A stretch of DNA of 64,000 nucleotides from Massilia sp. METH4 (GTDB lineage Bacteria; Pseudomonadota; Gammaproteobacteria; Burkholderiales; Burkholderiaceae_D), in the NCBI RefSeq assembly GCF_037094685.1, contig NZ_CP146614.1:744001-808000 (forward strand), written 5' to 3'. Every line of letters starts with the position of its first letter. The stretch's first letter is position 1. Position numbers and translations under genes: made by a program. This document shows, in pieces, positions 8,664 to 16,763 of this stretch. The notes beneath the pieces are model-generated. The model worked only from the letters and a program-made list of their open reading frames with translations. It did no database searches and was not told where the DNA came from.

Positions 8664-9545
8664 ATGAAACAGGTAGCCGTTCTCGGCCTTGGCCAGATGG
8701 GCACCACGCTGGCGCAGCTGTTGCTGCGGGCCGGCATGGAAGTGCAAGTGTGGAACCGCACCGCGGGCAGGAGCACGGCGCTGGCCGACGCCGGCGCTAT
8801 CGTGGCAGGCAATCCTGCAGCCGCTGTCCGGGCGGCGCAGGTGATCGTCATCTGCGTGCACGACCATGCGGCGGTAAGAGATATCCTCGACGCGGACGGC
8901 GTGGCGACGGCCTTGGCCGGCAAGGTGCTGGTGCAACTGACCACGACGAGCCCGCAGGAAGCGCGCGCCATCGCCGAAACCGTGGCGGCGCTGCATGCGG
9001 GGCACTTGGCCGGCGCGATCCAGGTCGCGCCGGAGCAGATGGGCCAGCCGGATACGACGATCCTCGTCTCCGGCCCGGCGGCGGACCACGACCGCGTGCG
9101 CGACGTGCTCGCGGCCCTGGGCGGCAATATCGTGTACCTGGGCGAGCAAGCGGACGCCGCCGCGACGATGGACCTGGCAACGCTCTCCTATATCTATGGC
9201 GCGGCCGCCGGCTTCTTCCAGGGGGCCGCGCTGGCCGAGCGCGCGGGAATGGACGTGCGCACTTATGGCGATATCGCGCAAGCGATGGCGCCCTCGTTCG
9301 CGGCCTTCCTGCGCCACGAGGCCGAAGCGATCGCCACTGACGATTACGCGATCACGCAAAGCCCCCTGTCGATCTCGGTCGACGCCACGCGGCGGATCGA
9401 GGAAGCAGTGCGCGCCGCCGGCCTGAATGCGGAAGTGCCCGCGCTGGTCGCCAAATTGCTGCGCAATGCGGCCCAGGCCGGCTATGCGCGGGAAGAGTTT
9501 GCCGCGGTGGTCAAGGTGCTGCGGGAGCCGGCCCACGCGGCATGA
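8664..9545 (+). CDS. NAD(P)-dependent beta-hydroxyacid dehydrogenase / imine-reductase-like protein
   Basis: 293 aa soluble oxidoreductase. The Rossmann motif VLGLGQMGTTLAQLLL lies at the very N-terminus, followed by VWNRT, an NADP-preferring arginine site. An NAD-binding domain of the 6-phosphogluconate/hydroxyisobutyrate dehydrogenase type (to about 160) is followed by an all-helical C-terminal domain as in imine reductase-like proteins. The usual catalytic lysine of hydroxyisobutyrate dehydrogenases is not obvious (ATMDLATLSYIYG occupies that helix), which favours the imine-reductase branch. Substrate unknown. GGAG lies before the start. Probably controlled by the divergent HxlR protein. 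Confidence 0.82.
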   Translation: MKQVAVLGLGQMGTTLAQLLLRAGMEVQVWNRTAGRSTALADAGAIVAGNPAAAVRAAQVIVICVHDHAAVRDILDADGVATALAGKVLVQLTTTSPQEARAIAETVAALHAGHLAGAIQVAPEQMGQPDTTILVSGPAADHDRVRDVLAALGGNIVYLGEQADAAATMDLATLSYIYGAAAGFFQGAALAERAGMDVRTYGDIAQAMAPSFAAFLRHEAEAIATDDYAITQSPLSISVDATRRIEEAVRAAGLNAEVPALVAKLLRNAAQAGYAREEFAAVVKVLREPAHAA

Positions 9546-9606
9546 GAGCGGCGCCGGCGCGGCGCTCATCCTGCCGCGCCGGGTTTCTTGCTTTTCTGGC
9601 CGGTCG

Positions 9607-10338
9607 TTACTTGCGCAGCACGGTGATCCCGGCCTGGTGCTTCGAGAACAGCACCGTGGCCATGCCGACCAGCGTGCGCATGCCGGGAATGCGCAGCAGC
9701 TTGCCGATCAGCCCGCGCTGTTCCTGGCGGTACAGGGAAATGTACAGGTAGGAGGCGTGCGGGTGCACGCTGAACTGCCGGAAGCCGACCTGCTTCGCGC
9801 CGCGGATGATCTTGGCCGGGTGCATGTCGCGCTCCGTGACGCCGAATTCGTCCATCACCGCGCGCGAACGGCGTTCGTGGCCGCGGCCCGGCTCGGAAGT
9901 GATGCAGATGCCGCCGGGCTTCAATGCCCGGTAGGCGCTGCGCAGTGCTCCCACTTCATCGACGGCGTGGTGCAGGCAATCGAAGAACACGACCACGTCG
10001 AATTCCTCCTGGAACGCGAGCGACTCATAATCGCCGACGACGAAGTCCAGGTTGCGCAAGCCATTCTCCCGCTTGAGCTGGCGGCCCGCCTCGATCGCCT
10101 CGGGTACCAGGTCCGTGCCCACCACGTCATAGCCGCGCTTGGCGAACAGCACGCTGGTCCAGCCGGTGCCGCACCCCATGTCCAGCAGGCGGCCGCCTTC
10201 AGGCATCAGGCCCATCATGGCGCCCAGCTCCATCAGGTACAGGCCGCACTGGCTGTCCGACCATGGCTTGTGCGTGGCGTGTTGCAAGCCGGCTGCGCCG
10301 ATGTTCTTGAAATAGTCGTATTCGCCTTGCGTGGCCAT
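9607..10338 (-). CDS. class I SAM-dependent methyltransferase
   Basis: 243 aa methyltransferase. Motif I is LLDMGCGTGWTSVLFA, followed by motif II DVVGTDLVPEAIEAG, motif III around FVVGDYESL and post-motif FDVVVFFDCLHHAVDE. The core is complete, so SAM binding is well supported; the substrate cannot be read. It converges on the oxidoreductase gene, 61 bases away, and is divergent from the flavin oxidase gene. Confidence 0.85.
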   Translation of the reverse strand: MATQGEYDYFKNIGAAGLQHATHKPWSDSQCGLYLMELGAMMGLMPEGGRLLDMGCGTGWTSVLFAKRGYDVVGTDLVPEAIEAGRQLKRENGLRNLDFVVGDYESLAFQEEFDVVVFFDCLHHAVDEVGALRSAYRALKPGGICITSEPGRGHERRSRAVMDEFGVTERDMHPAKIIRGAKQVGFRQFSVHPHASYLYISLYRQEQRGLIGKLLRIPGMRTLVGMATVLFSKHQAGITVLRK

Positions 10339-10525
10339 GGCCTGCCCTGGGGAAGTTGCGGGAGGGCGTATTCTAAGGGAAACGTTGTGCGTTAGAGAAT
10401 AAACATCGTGCCGCCGCGCTCCTCGGGTGATTCCTCGATGGAATCACAAACACCGGGAAGCGGTCGACGCCGCCAGGCCCGTGCCCGACGATGAAGCCGT
10501 TGAGTTCATCGAAGGAAGGAGCACG

Positions 10526-12145
10526 ATGCAGCACATTTCTCGAGGGGGCGTCACCCGGCGCCACATGCTGGCCATGCTGGGCAAGACCCTGGGCGGCGCG
10601 GCGATGTATCACGGCATGGCCTCGCTGGGCTTTGCGCAGCCGTCCACGTTCGACGGGCCGCTGCGGCTCGACGGCGCGCCGAAAGGTACGCATGTGCTGG
10701 TGCTGGGCGCCGGCATTGCCGGCCTGGCGGCGGCCTTCGAGCTGCGCAATGCCGGCTACCGCGTGTCGGTGCTCGAATACAACGGCCGGGCCGGTGGACG
10801 CAGCTGGTCGATCCGCGGCGGCGACCGCTACACCGAGCTGGGCGGCGCCGAGCAGGTGTGCCGCTTCGCCAAGGGCGAATACGTGAATCCCGGCCCGTGG
10901 CGCATTCCCTACCACCACCATGGCATGCTCGATTACGCGCGGCGCTTCAACGTGCCGCTGGAACCGTTCATCCAGGTCAACTACAACGCCTACCTGCACA
11001 GCACCAGCGCTTTCGGCGGCAAGCCGCAGCGCTACCGCACGGTGCAGGCCGACTACAACGGCCACGTGGCCGAGCTGCTGGCGAAGGCCACCAATGCCGG
11101 CCGGCTCGATGGCGATATTACGGCCGAGGAAAAGGACAAGCTGCTCGAATCGCTGGCCTCGTTCGGCGGCTTGAACAAGGACATGCTGTACGCCAAGGGC
11201 TTGCGCTCGAGCGAGCGGCGCGGCTTCGACGTGCCGCCGGGCGGCGGCCTGATGGCGAGGGCACAGTATTCGACGCCCGTGGCGCGCAATGAACTGATCG
11301 GGTCCAGCCTGTGGCAGAGCCTGGCCGTGGCTCACGAATACGAATTCCAGACCAGCATCTTCCAGCCCAAGCACGGCATGGACCAGATCGCCCTGGCGCT
11401 CTACCGCGACGTGAAGCAGCACGTGCAGTTCCACGCCAAGGTGACGAAGATCGACCAGGATGCGCGCGGCGTTACCGTCACGGTCGAGGACGCCCGGCAT
11501 CCCGGCCAGGGCGTCCGCCAGGTCAAGGCCGACTGGTGCGTGTGCACGATTCCGCTGTCGATCCTCAGCCAGGTGGAAGTGACGGCCGGGCCGGACATGC
11601 TGGCGGCGATCGGCGCCGTGCCGTATGCGGCCGCGTTCAAGGCGGGCCTGCAATTCAAGCGCCGCTTCTGGGAGCAGGATGAAGGCATCTTTGGCGGTAT
11701 TTCGTACACGGACCAGCCCATCAACCGGATCTGCTACCCGAGCTCGGAATTCAACAAGCCGGGCCCCGCCGTGGTGCTGGGCGCCTACATGTTCGGGCCG
11801 AATGCCTTTGAATTTTCCGCGATGGAGACGGAAGAGCGGCTACGCGAGGTGGTGCGCCAGGGCGGCCAGCTCCACGCGCAATACGACAAGGAATTCGACA
11901 ACGGCGTGACCGTGGGCTGGCACCGCGTGCCCTGGATCAACGGCTGCCTGGGCATGTGGACCGAACAGACCCGCGCCCAACACTACGACAACCTGTGCGC
12001 CATCGACAACCGCCTCGTGCTGGCCGGCGAACACGCCTCGTTCATCGGCGGCTGGCAGGAAGGCGCCGTGCTGTCGGCACACGATGCGATCACGCGGCTG
12101 CACGCGAAGATCAAGGCCACCACGCAAGACGGGAGAGCAGCATGA
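10526..12145 (+). CDS. Tat-exported flavin monoamine oxidase / L-amino-acid oxidase-like protein
   Basis: 539 aa flavoprotein. An N-terminal twin-arginine signal (VTRRHMLAML and a hydrophobic stretch ending near FAQP) targets it to the periplasm. The FAD dinucleotide motif VLVLGAGIAGLAAAFEL, VLEYNGRAGGRSW and the C-terminal LAGEHASFIGGWQEGAV are those of flavin amine oxidases. The start is the ATG with AAGGAAGGAG just upstream; the open frame reaches further but has no other good site. The stop overlaps the start of a cytochrome c gene by four bases. Coupling to a cytochrome suggests a dehydrogenase that feeds the respiratory chain rather than a hydrogen peroxide-forming oxidase. Substrate unknown. 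Confidence 0.85.
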   Translation: MQHISRGGVTRRHMLAMLGKTLGGAAMYHGMASLGFAQPSTFDGPLRLDGAPKGTHVLVLGAGIAGLAAAFELRNAGYRVSVLEYNGRAGGRSWSIRGGDRYTELGGAEQVCRFAKGEYVNPGPWRIPYHHHGMLDYARRFNVPLEPFIQVNYNAYLHSTSAFGGKPQRYRTVQADYNGHVAELLAKATNAGRLDGDITAEEKDKLLESLASFGGLNKDMLYAKGLRSSERRGFDVPPGGGLMARAQYSTPVARNELIGSSLWQSLAVAHEYEFQTSIFQPKHGMDQIALALYRDVKQHVQFHAKVTKIDQDARGVTVTVEDARHPGQGVRQVKADWCVCTIPLSILSQVEVTAGPDMLAAIGAVPYAAAFKAGLQFKRRFWEQDEGIFGGISYTDQPINRICYPSSEFNKPGPAVVLGAYMFGPNAFEFSAMETEERLREVVRQGGQLHAQYDKEFDNGVTVGWHRVPWINGCLGMWTEQTRAQHYDNLCAIDNRLVLAGEHASFIGGWQEGAVLSAHDAITRLHAKIKATTQDGRAA

Positions 12146-12525
12146 AGAAGACGTTCTGGATCGCCGCCCTGTTCTCGACCGCTGCCTGGGCGGCCGACGT
12201 GCCGCAGATGTCGAGCGGCTACACCTTCGCGCAGAAGGATGGCAAGGCGCTGTACGCAGCCAGCTGCCAAGGTTGCCACATGGCAAAGGGTGAAGGCGCG
12301 CGCGGCGCCGGCTTCTACCCGAAGCTGGCCGGCAATCCCTTGGTGCAGAGCCCGGAATACATCGTCCACCGCGTGGCCAACGGCCACCGCGGCATGCCGG
12401 CCTTTGCCGGCATGATGAGCGACGAACAGATCGCCGCCGTGGCGACCTATGTGCAGCGCACGTTCGCGAAGCCGGACGCGCCGGCCCTGACGGGCGAGAT
12501 GGTGCGCAAGCTGCGCCAGCCGTGA
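12142..12525 (+). CDS. periplasmic class I cytochrome c
   Basis: 127 aa. A Sec signal peptide (MKKTFWIAALFSTAAWA) is followed by a single haem site CQGCH, and GMPAFAGMMSDEQIAAVATYV supplies the distal methionine and the last helix. Start codon overlaps the oxidase stop (ATGA), with GGGAGAG upstream. It is most likely the electron acceptor of the flavoprotein encoded immediately before it. An in-frame extension upstream exists but lies wholly inside the oxidase gene and is rejected. Confidence 0.88.
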   Translation: MKKTFWIAALFSTAAWAADVPQMSSGYTFAQKDGKALYAASCQGCHMAKGEGARGAGFYPKLAGNPLVQSPEYIVHRVANGHRGMPAFAGMMSDEQIAAVATYVQRTFAKPDAPALTGEMVRKLRQP

Positions 12526-12538
12526 AGCCCGGGCGCGC

Positions 12539-13456
12539 TCAGGCGAAGGCAACGTCCCTGATGCGTGCCAGCGACTTCGTCATCGACACGAACTCGGCCA
12601 CGCCTCCCTGGCCATGGCGCGAGCCCTTGGTGATGATCGCCACCTCCCGTTCGGCGACCGGCTGCCCCGCCACCGAGGTCTTGCGGATGCGCCGCGCCGC
12701 GATCGGGTGGCTGAAGATGCGTTCGGGCAGCAGGCAGAAGGTGTCGGTGCTGGAGACCTCATCGATCGCGGCGATCAGCGAGCTGGACGAGTACACGGTC
12801 TTCGGCAGGCGCCAGCCCCAGCGGGCGAACACCTCGCGCAGGGCATCCTGCGGGTGCTTGGCACTGTTCGTTTCACCCAGCACGAGCCAGGGGCGCTCGG
12901 CCAGCGCACCGGCATCGACGACGTCATCGGCCGCGCCGGACCGGCTGGCGATGAACAGCGCTTCCTTGTAGATCGGCTCCACGCACAGGTTGCCCGTGTT
13001 CAGCCCGCTGGGCAGTTCCGACACGACGACGTTCAGGCGCCCTTCGCGCAGCATGTCGACCAGGTCGCCCGGCGCGCCGTATTGGATGTGCACATTGGCG
13101 TGCTGGTTGCGGCGCTTGAAATCCTCGGAGACGCGCGGCACCAGGGTCAGCGCCGGGTCGATGCTCGCCCCCACCACCACCGTCATGCGTTCCGCGAGCC
13201 GCTTGGCGTCGAGCATTGCCATGGCATCGTCCACGTCGCGCAGGATCGCGCGTGCATAGCTGAGCAATTGCCGGCCGGGCTCGGTCAGCGCGATGCCCGA
13301 CTGCATGCGCAGCATCAGCTCCACGCCATGCGCGACTTCGAGCTTCGACACGCTTTTCGTCAGCGCGGCCTGGGACACGCGGAGCGCTCGCGACGCCGCC
13401 CTGAACCCGCCATGCTCGATGACGGCCACGAAGTCCCGCAATTGCTGCAGTGTCAT
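12539..13456 (-). CDS. LysR family transcriptional regulator
   Basis: 305 aa. The N-terminal winged HTH (LRDFVAVIEHGGFRAASRALRVSQAALTKSVSKLE) and a periplasmic-binding-like effector domain from about residue 90 are typical of the family. It lies tail to tail with the cytochrome c gene, 13 bases away, so its target is not shown by divergent arrangement; the upstream side is a repeat-bearing spacer. Target unknown. Confidence 0.9.
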   Translation of the reverse strand: MTLQQLRDFVAVIEHGGFRAASRALRVSQAALTKSVSKLEVAHGVELMLRMQSGIALTEPGRQLLSYARAILRDVDDAMAMLDAKRLAERMTVVVGASIDPALTLVPRVSEDFKRRNQHANVHIQYGAPGDLVDMLREGRLNVVVSELPSGLNTGNLCVEPIYKEALFIASRSGAADDVVDAGALAERPWLVLGETNSAKHPQDALREVFARWGWRLPKTVYSSSSLIAAIDEVSSTDTFCLLPERIFSHPIAARRIRKTSVAGQPVAEREVAIITKGSRHGQGGVAEFVSMTKSLARIRDVAFA

Positions 13457-13801
13457 GCTCCTCCCCGCCGATGAAGACCCATATTGCTATGCGATTTTCA
13501 TGCCAACAACTTTCCCCCTATCCACCCGGCCATTGCCGCGCCTGCCGCGTCAAACCGGTGCGGCCTGGATATCGGCCTGGTGCGCCAGGCCCCGAATTGC
13601 AGCAACGTTCCCAGAACCGGTGACAGGCACCTATTCTCTGGAAATGTTTCAAAAGACCCGGTGCCTGTCACCGGTCTTCACCGGCGGTTCCGGGTCGGGC
13701 GAGGCTGCTGTCACATCGTGTTACATCAGGTACTTAAGCGCCGTTGAAGCAGCCAGGAATGGGCGTATATTCGACAACACGACCTATCAAGGACATTTAT
13801 C
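13457..13801. other. intergenic spacer carrying a hairpin repeat
   Basis: Between the divergent LysR and DUF3016 genes. Apart from the hairpin repeat at 13617-13674 I see no gene. The part next to DUF3016 contains AAGGACATTTATC directly before the start, its ribosome site. Confidence 0.5.
13615..13676. repeat. intergenic hairpin repeat, GGTGACAGGCACC family, copy 2
   Basis: CCGGTGACAGGCACC at 13617-13631 and its exact complement GGTGCCTGTCACCGG at 13660-13674. The arms are identical to those of copy 1 near base 950, while the 28-base spacer differs in sequence. Same arm length and same spacing argue for a mobile or RNA-level unit rather than chance. Confidence 0.85.
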
Positions 13802-14281
13802 ATGAAGAGTTGGATACGCATGGCAGGCGTTGCCATGATGCTCGCAGCTTCGGGCATGGCCAGTGCCGGCGCGAAGGTGACTTACGTGGATACGGAAGAG
13901 ATGACGGATGTGCCCCGCTTCGCGGTCGACCGCGAGTCGATGGAGATTCATTTCCGGGAGCACTTGCAGCGGCTGGCCGAGCAGTTGCCGGCCGGGCAGC
14001 AGCTGAACGTGGAATTCCGCGACATCGACCTGGCCGGCGACCAGTTCCCCCGCGTGGCGATCCAGGATGTGCGGGTGCTGAAAGGTCGCGCCGACTGGCC
14101 GCGCATGGATTTCCACTATTCGATCGAGCAGGACGGGAAGGTAATCAAGAGCGGCGATGCGAAGCTGGCCGACCCGAACTACCTGATGAGTACGAACCGG
14201 TACGACAACGAGATGTACAGCCACGAGAAGCAGATGCTGGAGGATTGGTTCCGCAAGGAATTGCTGGGGAAAAAGCGCTGA
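13802..14281 (+). CDS. DUF3016 domain-containing exported protein
   Basis: 159 aa. Signal peptide ending near ASGMASA, then a DUF3016-type domain with the family features VTYVDTEEMTDVP, LNVEFRDIDLAGD and the C-terminal YDNEMYSHEKQMLEDWFRK. Function unknown; expected in the periplasm. AAGGA lies upstream. Monocistronic. Confidence 0.85.
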   Translation: MKSWIRMAGVAMMLAASGMASAGAKVTYVDTEEMTDVPRFAVDRESMEIHFREHLQRLAEQLPAGQQLNVEFRDIDLAGDQFPRVAIQDVRVLKGRADWPRMDFHYSIEQDGKVIKSGDAKLADPNYLMSTNRYDNEMYSHEKQMLEDWFRKELLGKKR

Positions 14282-14437
14282 GGCGGCAACCGGCCTCGGC
14301 AGTTTCTCCCGAGAACCACCGACTTTACGAACGGGGCGCTGCCAAGCAAATTGGAAGGAACATGACCAGATCACTTGCGAGATAGCCAATATATGCTTGC
14401 GCATGTATGATTGCGGATCATTCACTGTTCCATTTCC

Positions 14438-15142
14438 ATGTCAGCGTCCATCGCAGCCACAGAAGAAAAGCAGAGCAGCGGCGCGAGCTCGAACGACATT
14501 GCCGACGATATCGCCTCAGCCATCGCGGCGCGCAAGCTCCCCCCTGGCACCAAATTGCGCGAGGAAGCATTGTCGCGCCTCTACCACGTCAGCCGCACCA
14601 AGATCCGGGCCGCGCTGCTGATCCTGTCCAAGGACAAGCTGATCCAGATCGTGCCCGACAAGGGCGCGTTCGTCAGCCAGCCCAGCGAGAAGGAATCGCG
14701 CGACATCTTCGCCGCGCGGCGCATCATCGAGGGGGCCCTGGCGCGCGAGTTCGTGGCCAAGGCCACGCCGGCCGACTACCACAAGCTGGAAAAGCACCTG
14801 GAAGCGGAGCGCCGCTCCCTGGAAGGCGACCACAAGGTGCGCTCGCAATTGCTGGGCGACTTCCACGTGGTGCTCGCCGAGATCGTGGGCAACGAGGTCA
14901 TTCGCGAGATGCTGCACGAGCTGGTCGCGCGCAGCTCGCTGATCACGATGCTGTACCAGTCCGACCGCGACGCCGCCTGCTCGGCCAACGAACACGCCGA
15001 ATTCATCGCGGCGGCGCGATCGGGCGACGCGGACCTGGCCGCCCGCGTCATGCTCGAACACCTCACCCACGTGGAAGCCGCGCTGCGTTTCGATAGCGGT
15101 ACCCAGCACGAGAAGGACCTGGTGTCGGCGCTGCTGAAGTAA
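14438..15142 (+). CDS. GntR family transcriptional regulator, FCD (FadR-like) subfamily
   Basis: 234 aa. An N-terminal winged HTH (ADDIASAIAARKLPPGTKLREEALSRLYHVSRTKIRAAL) is followed by an all-helical FCD ligand domain containing FAARRIIEGALAREF and the metal-ligand pattern DFHVVLAEIVGN, NEHAEFIAAA, MLEHLTHVE. Start at the ATG MSASIAA; a TTG nine codons earlier is less likely. It converges on the 8-oxoguanine deaminase gene and lies in a purine-use neighbourhood, so a purine or its breakdown product is a reasonable guess for the ligand. A GntR-type palindrome TTGTATACAA lies at 18398. Confidence 0.88.
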   Translation: MSASIAATEEKQSSGASSNDIADDIASAIAARKLPPGTKLREEALSRLYHVSRTKIRAALLILSKDKLIQIVPDKGAFVSQPSEKESRDIFAARRIIEGALAREFVAKATPADYHKLEKHLEAERRSLEGDHKVRSQLLGDFHVVLAEIVGNEVIREMLHELVARSSLITMLYQSDRDAACSANEHAEFIAAARSGDADLAARVMLEHLTHVEAALRFDSGTQHEKDLVSALLK

Positions 15143-15159
15143 GCATGGTGCGCGGTGTT

Positions 15160-15218
15160 GCGGTTCGAGACCGCGTTTTCACCCCAAAAGCAGAGCCGGG
15201 AGTCGCCGTTGGGGTGAA
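15160..15218. terminator. possible terminator between the converging gntR and deaminase genes
   Basis: GCGGT-TCGAG-ACCGC followed by GTTTT (15160-15179) could stop rightward transcription. A longer dyad TTCACCCC (15178) with GGGGTGAA (15211) overlaps it. Both are modest. Confidence 0.35.
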
Positions 15219-15244
15219 TTCTGGCGTTATCGGATGCGCTGGAA

Positions 15245-16618
15245 CTAGACCTTGCGCGTTCCCGTCGCCAGCGCCAGCTCGCCGGCCAGCGCATTGTGCC
15301 GCTCGATCACGACCGGCAGGTCGACCGTCTGCAACTGCCCGTCGCGCACCACCACCCTGCCGTTGATGATGCTGTGCGTGACGTTCGACGGCGTGCAGAA
15401 CACCAGCGCGGCGACCGGATCGTGCTGTGCCCCCGCGAAGCCGATCTGGTCGAGCCGGAACGTGACGATGTCGGCCGCCATGCCCGGCTTCAATGCCCCG
15501 ATATCGTCGCGGTTCAGCACTTTCGCGCCGCCCAGCGTGGCGATTTCGAGCGCCTGCCGCGCCGTCATCGCATCCGGCCCGAAGCCCACGCGCTGCAGCA
15601 GCATCGCCTGCCGCGTCTCGCCCAGCATGTGCGCGCCATCGTTCGACGCGCAGCCGTCCACGCCCAGGCCGACGGGCACGCCCGCGTCGATCATCTTGCG
15701 GATGGGGGCGATGCCGGAAGCGAGCCGCATGTTCGAGCAGGGGCAGTGCGCCACGCCCGTGCCGGTGCGGCCGAACATGTAGACGCCGTCGTCATCGAGC
15801 TGCACGCAGTGGGCATGCCACACGTCGTGGCCCACCCAGCCGCAATCCTCGGCATACTGTGCCGGCGTCATGTTGAACTTCTCGCGACTGTAGGCGATAT
15901 CGTTGACGTTCTCTGCCAGGTGCGTGTGCAGCGACACGCCGTAGCTGCGCGCCAGCGCGGCCGCTTCCTTCATCAATTCGCGCGAGACGGAGAATGGCGA
16001 GCATGGCGCCACCACGATGCGTTGCATCGCGTAGCGCCCGGCATCGTGGAAAGTCTCGATCAGGCGCCGCGTATCCTTCAGGATCGCGGCCTCGTCTTCC
16101 ACCACCGCGTCCGGCGGCAGGCCGCCCTTGGACTGGCCCACGCTCATGGCGCCGCGTGCCGCGTGGAAGCGCATGCCGATCCGCTGGGCAGCCTCGATGC
16201 TCTGGTCGAGCCGGCAATCGTTCGGGTAGATGTACAGGTGGTCGCTGCTGGTGGTGCAGCCGGACAGGATCAGTTCCGACATCGCCGTCAGCGTCGACAC
16301 GTGCACCATCTCGCCGGTGAGGTTGGCCCAGATCGGGTACAGGTTCGTCAGCCAGTTGAACAGTTCGCCGTCCTGCGCCGCGGGGATCACGCGCGTCAGG
16401 CTCTGGTACATGTGGTGGTGGGTGTTGACGAGGCCGGGCATGACGACCTGGCCCGCCGCGTCGATCACTTCGTCGGCCGTTTGCGGCAGCTCGGCGCTGG
16501 GGCCGACCGCCTCGATGACGTTGTCGCGCACGTACACCGCGCCATTGTCGATTTCGCGCCGCGCATCGTCCATCGTCACCACGACGCGGGCATTCCTGAT
16601 CAGCAGAGTCTTGCTCAT
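15245..16618 (-). CDS. 8-oxoguanine deaminase
   Basis: 457 aa amidohydrolase. Zinc-site motifs are NTHHHMYQSLTR, SLHTHLAENVND, WHAHCVQLDDD and GVDGCASNDGAHML. The N-terminal LYPIWANLTGEM and the SCTTSSDH-like segment (GCTTSSDHLYIYP) fit the 8-oxoguanine deaminase group rather than atrazine chlorohydrolase relatives. It would convert 8-oxoguanine to urate with release of ammonia in the cytosol. It lies just downstream of an NCS2 permease but across a terminator, so the two are probably separate units that serve one pathway. Confidence 0.87.
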   Translation of the reverse strand: MSKTLLIRNARVVVTMDDARREIDNGAVYVRDNVIEAVGPSAELPQTADEVIDAAGQVVMPGLVNTHHHMYQSLTRVIPAAQDGELFNWLTNLYPIWANLTGEMVHVSTLTAMSELILSGCTTSSDHLYIYPNDCRLDQSIEAAQRIGMRFHAARGAMSVGQSKGGLPPDAVVEDEAAILKDTRRLIETFHDAGRYAMQRIVVAPCSPFSVSRELMKEAAALARSYGVSLHTHLAENVNDIAYSREKFNMTPAQYAEDCGWVGHDVWHAHCVQLDDDGVYMFGRTGTGVAHCPCSNMRLASGIAPIRKMIDAGVPVGLGVDGCASNDGAHMLGETRQAMLLQRVGFGPDAMTARQALEIATLGGAKVLNRDDIGALKPGMAADIVTFRLDQIGFAGAQHDPVAALVFCTPSNVTHSIINGRVVVRDGQLQTVDLPVVIERHNALAGELALATGTRKV

Positions 16619-16620
16619 CT

Positions 16621-16695
16621 CATTGTTTCCGTTGTTGATGACACTGCGGAAACAATGTCAGGGACGCATCCCTGTGGCACTGCGGAAACAATGTC
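16621..16695. repeat. intergenic repeat with CGGAAACAATGTC motifs
   Basis: CACTGCGGAAACAATGTC occurs twice (16642-16659 and 16678-16695), 36 bases apart, and its complement CATTGTTTCCG is at 16621-16631. Between the two direct copies lies the palindrome AGGGACGCATCCCT. It sits directly before the 8-oxoguanine deaminase start and probably overlaps its leader. Confidence 0.75.
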
Positions 16696-16699
16696 GCTT

Positions 16700-16735
16700 A
16701 AAAAAAACCGCGCGGCCCTCTCGCAGACCGCGCGG
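16700..16735 (-). terminator. rho-independent terminator of the NCS2 permease gene
   Basis: Minus strand: CCGCGCGG (16728-16735) pairs with CCGCGCGG (16708-16715), followed by eight T. It lies 29 bases after the permease stop. Confidence 0.85.
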
Positions 16736-16763
16736 CGCTTCGTGAAGCGTCAGTAACGATAGA

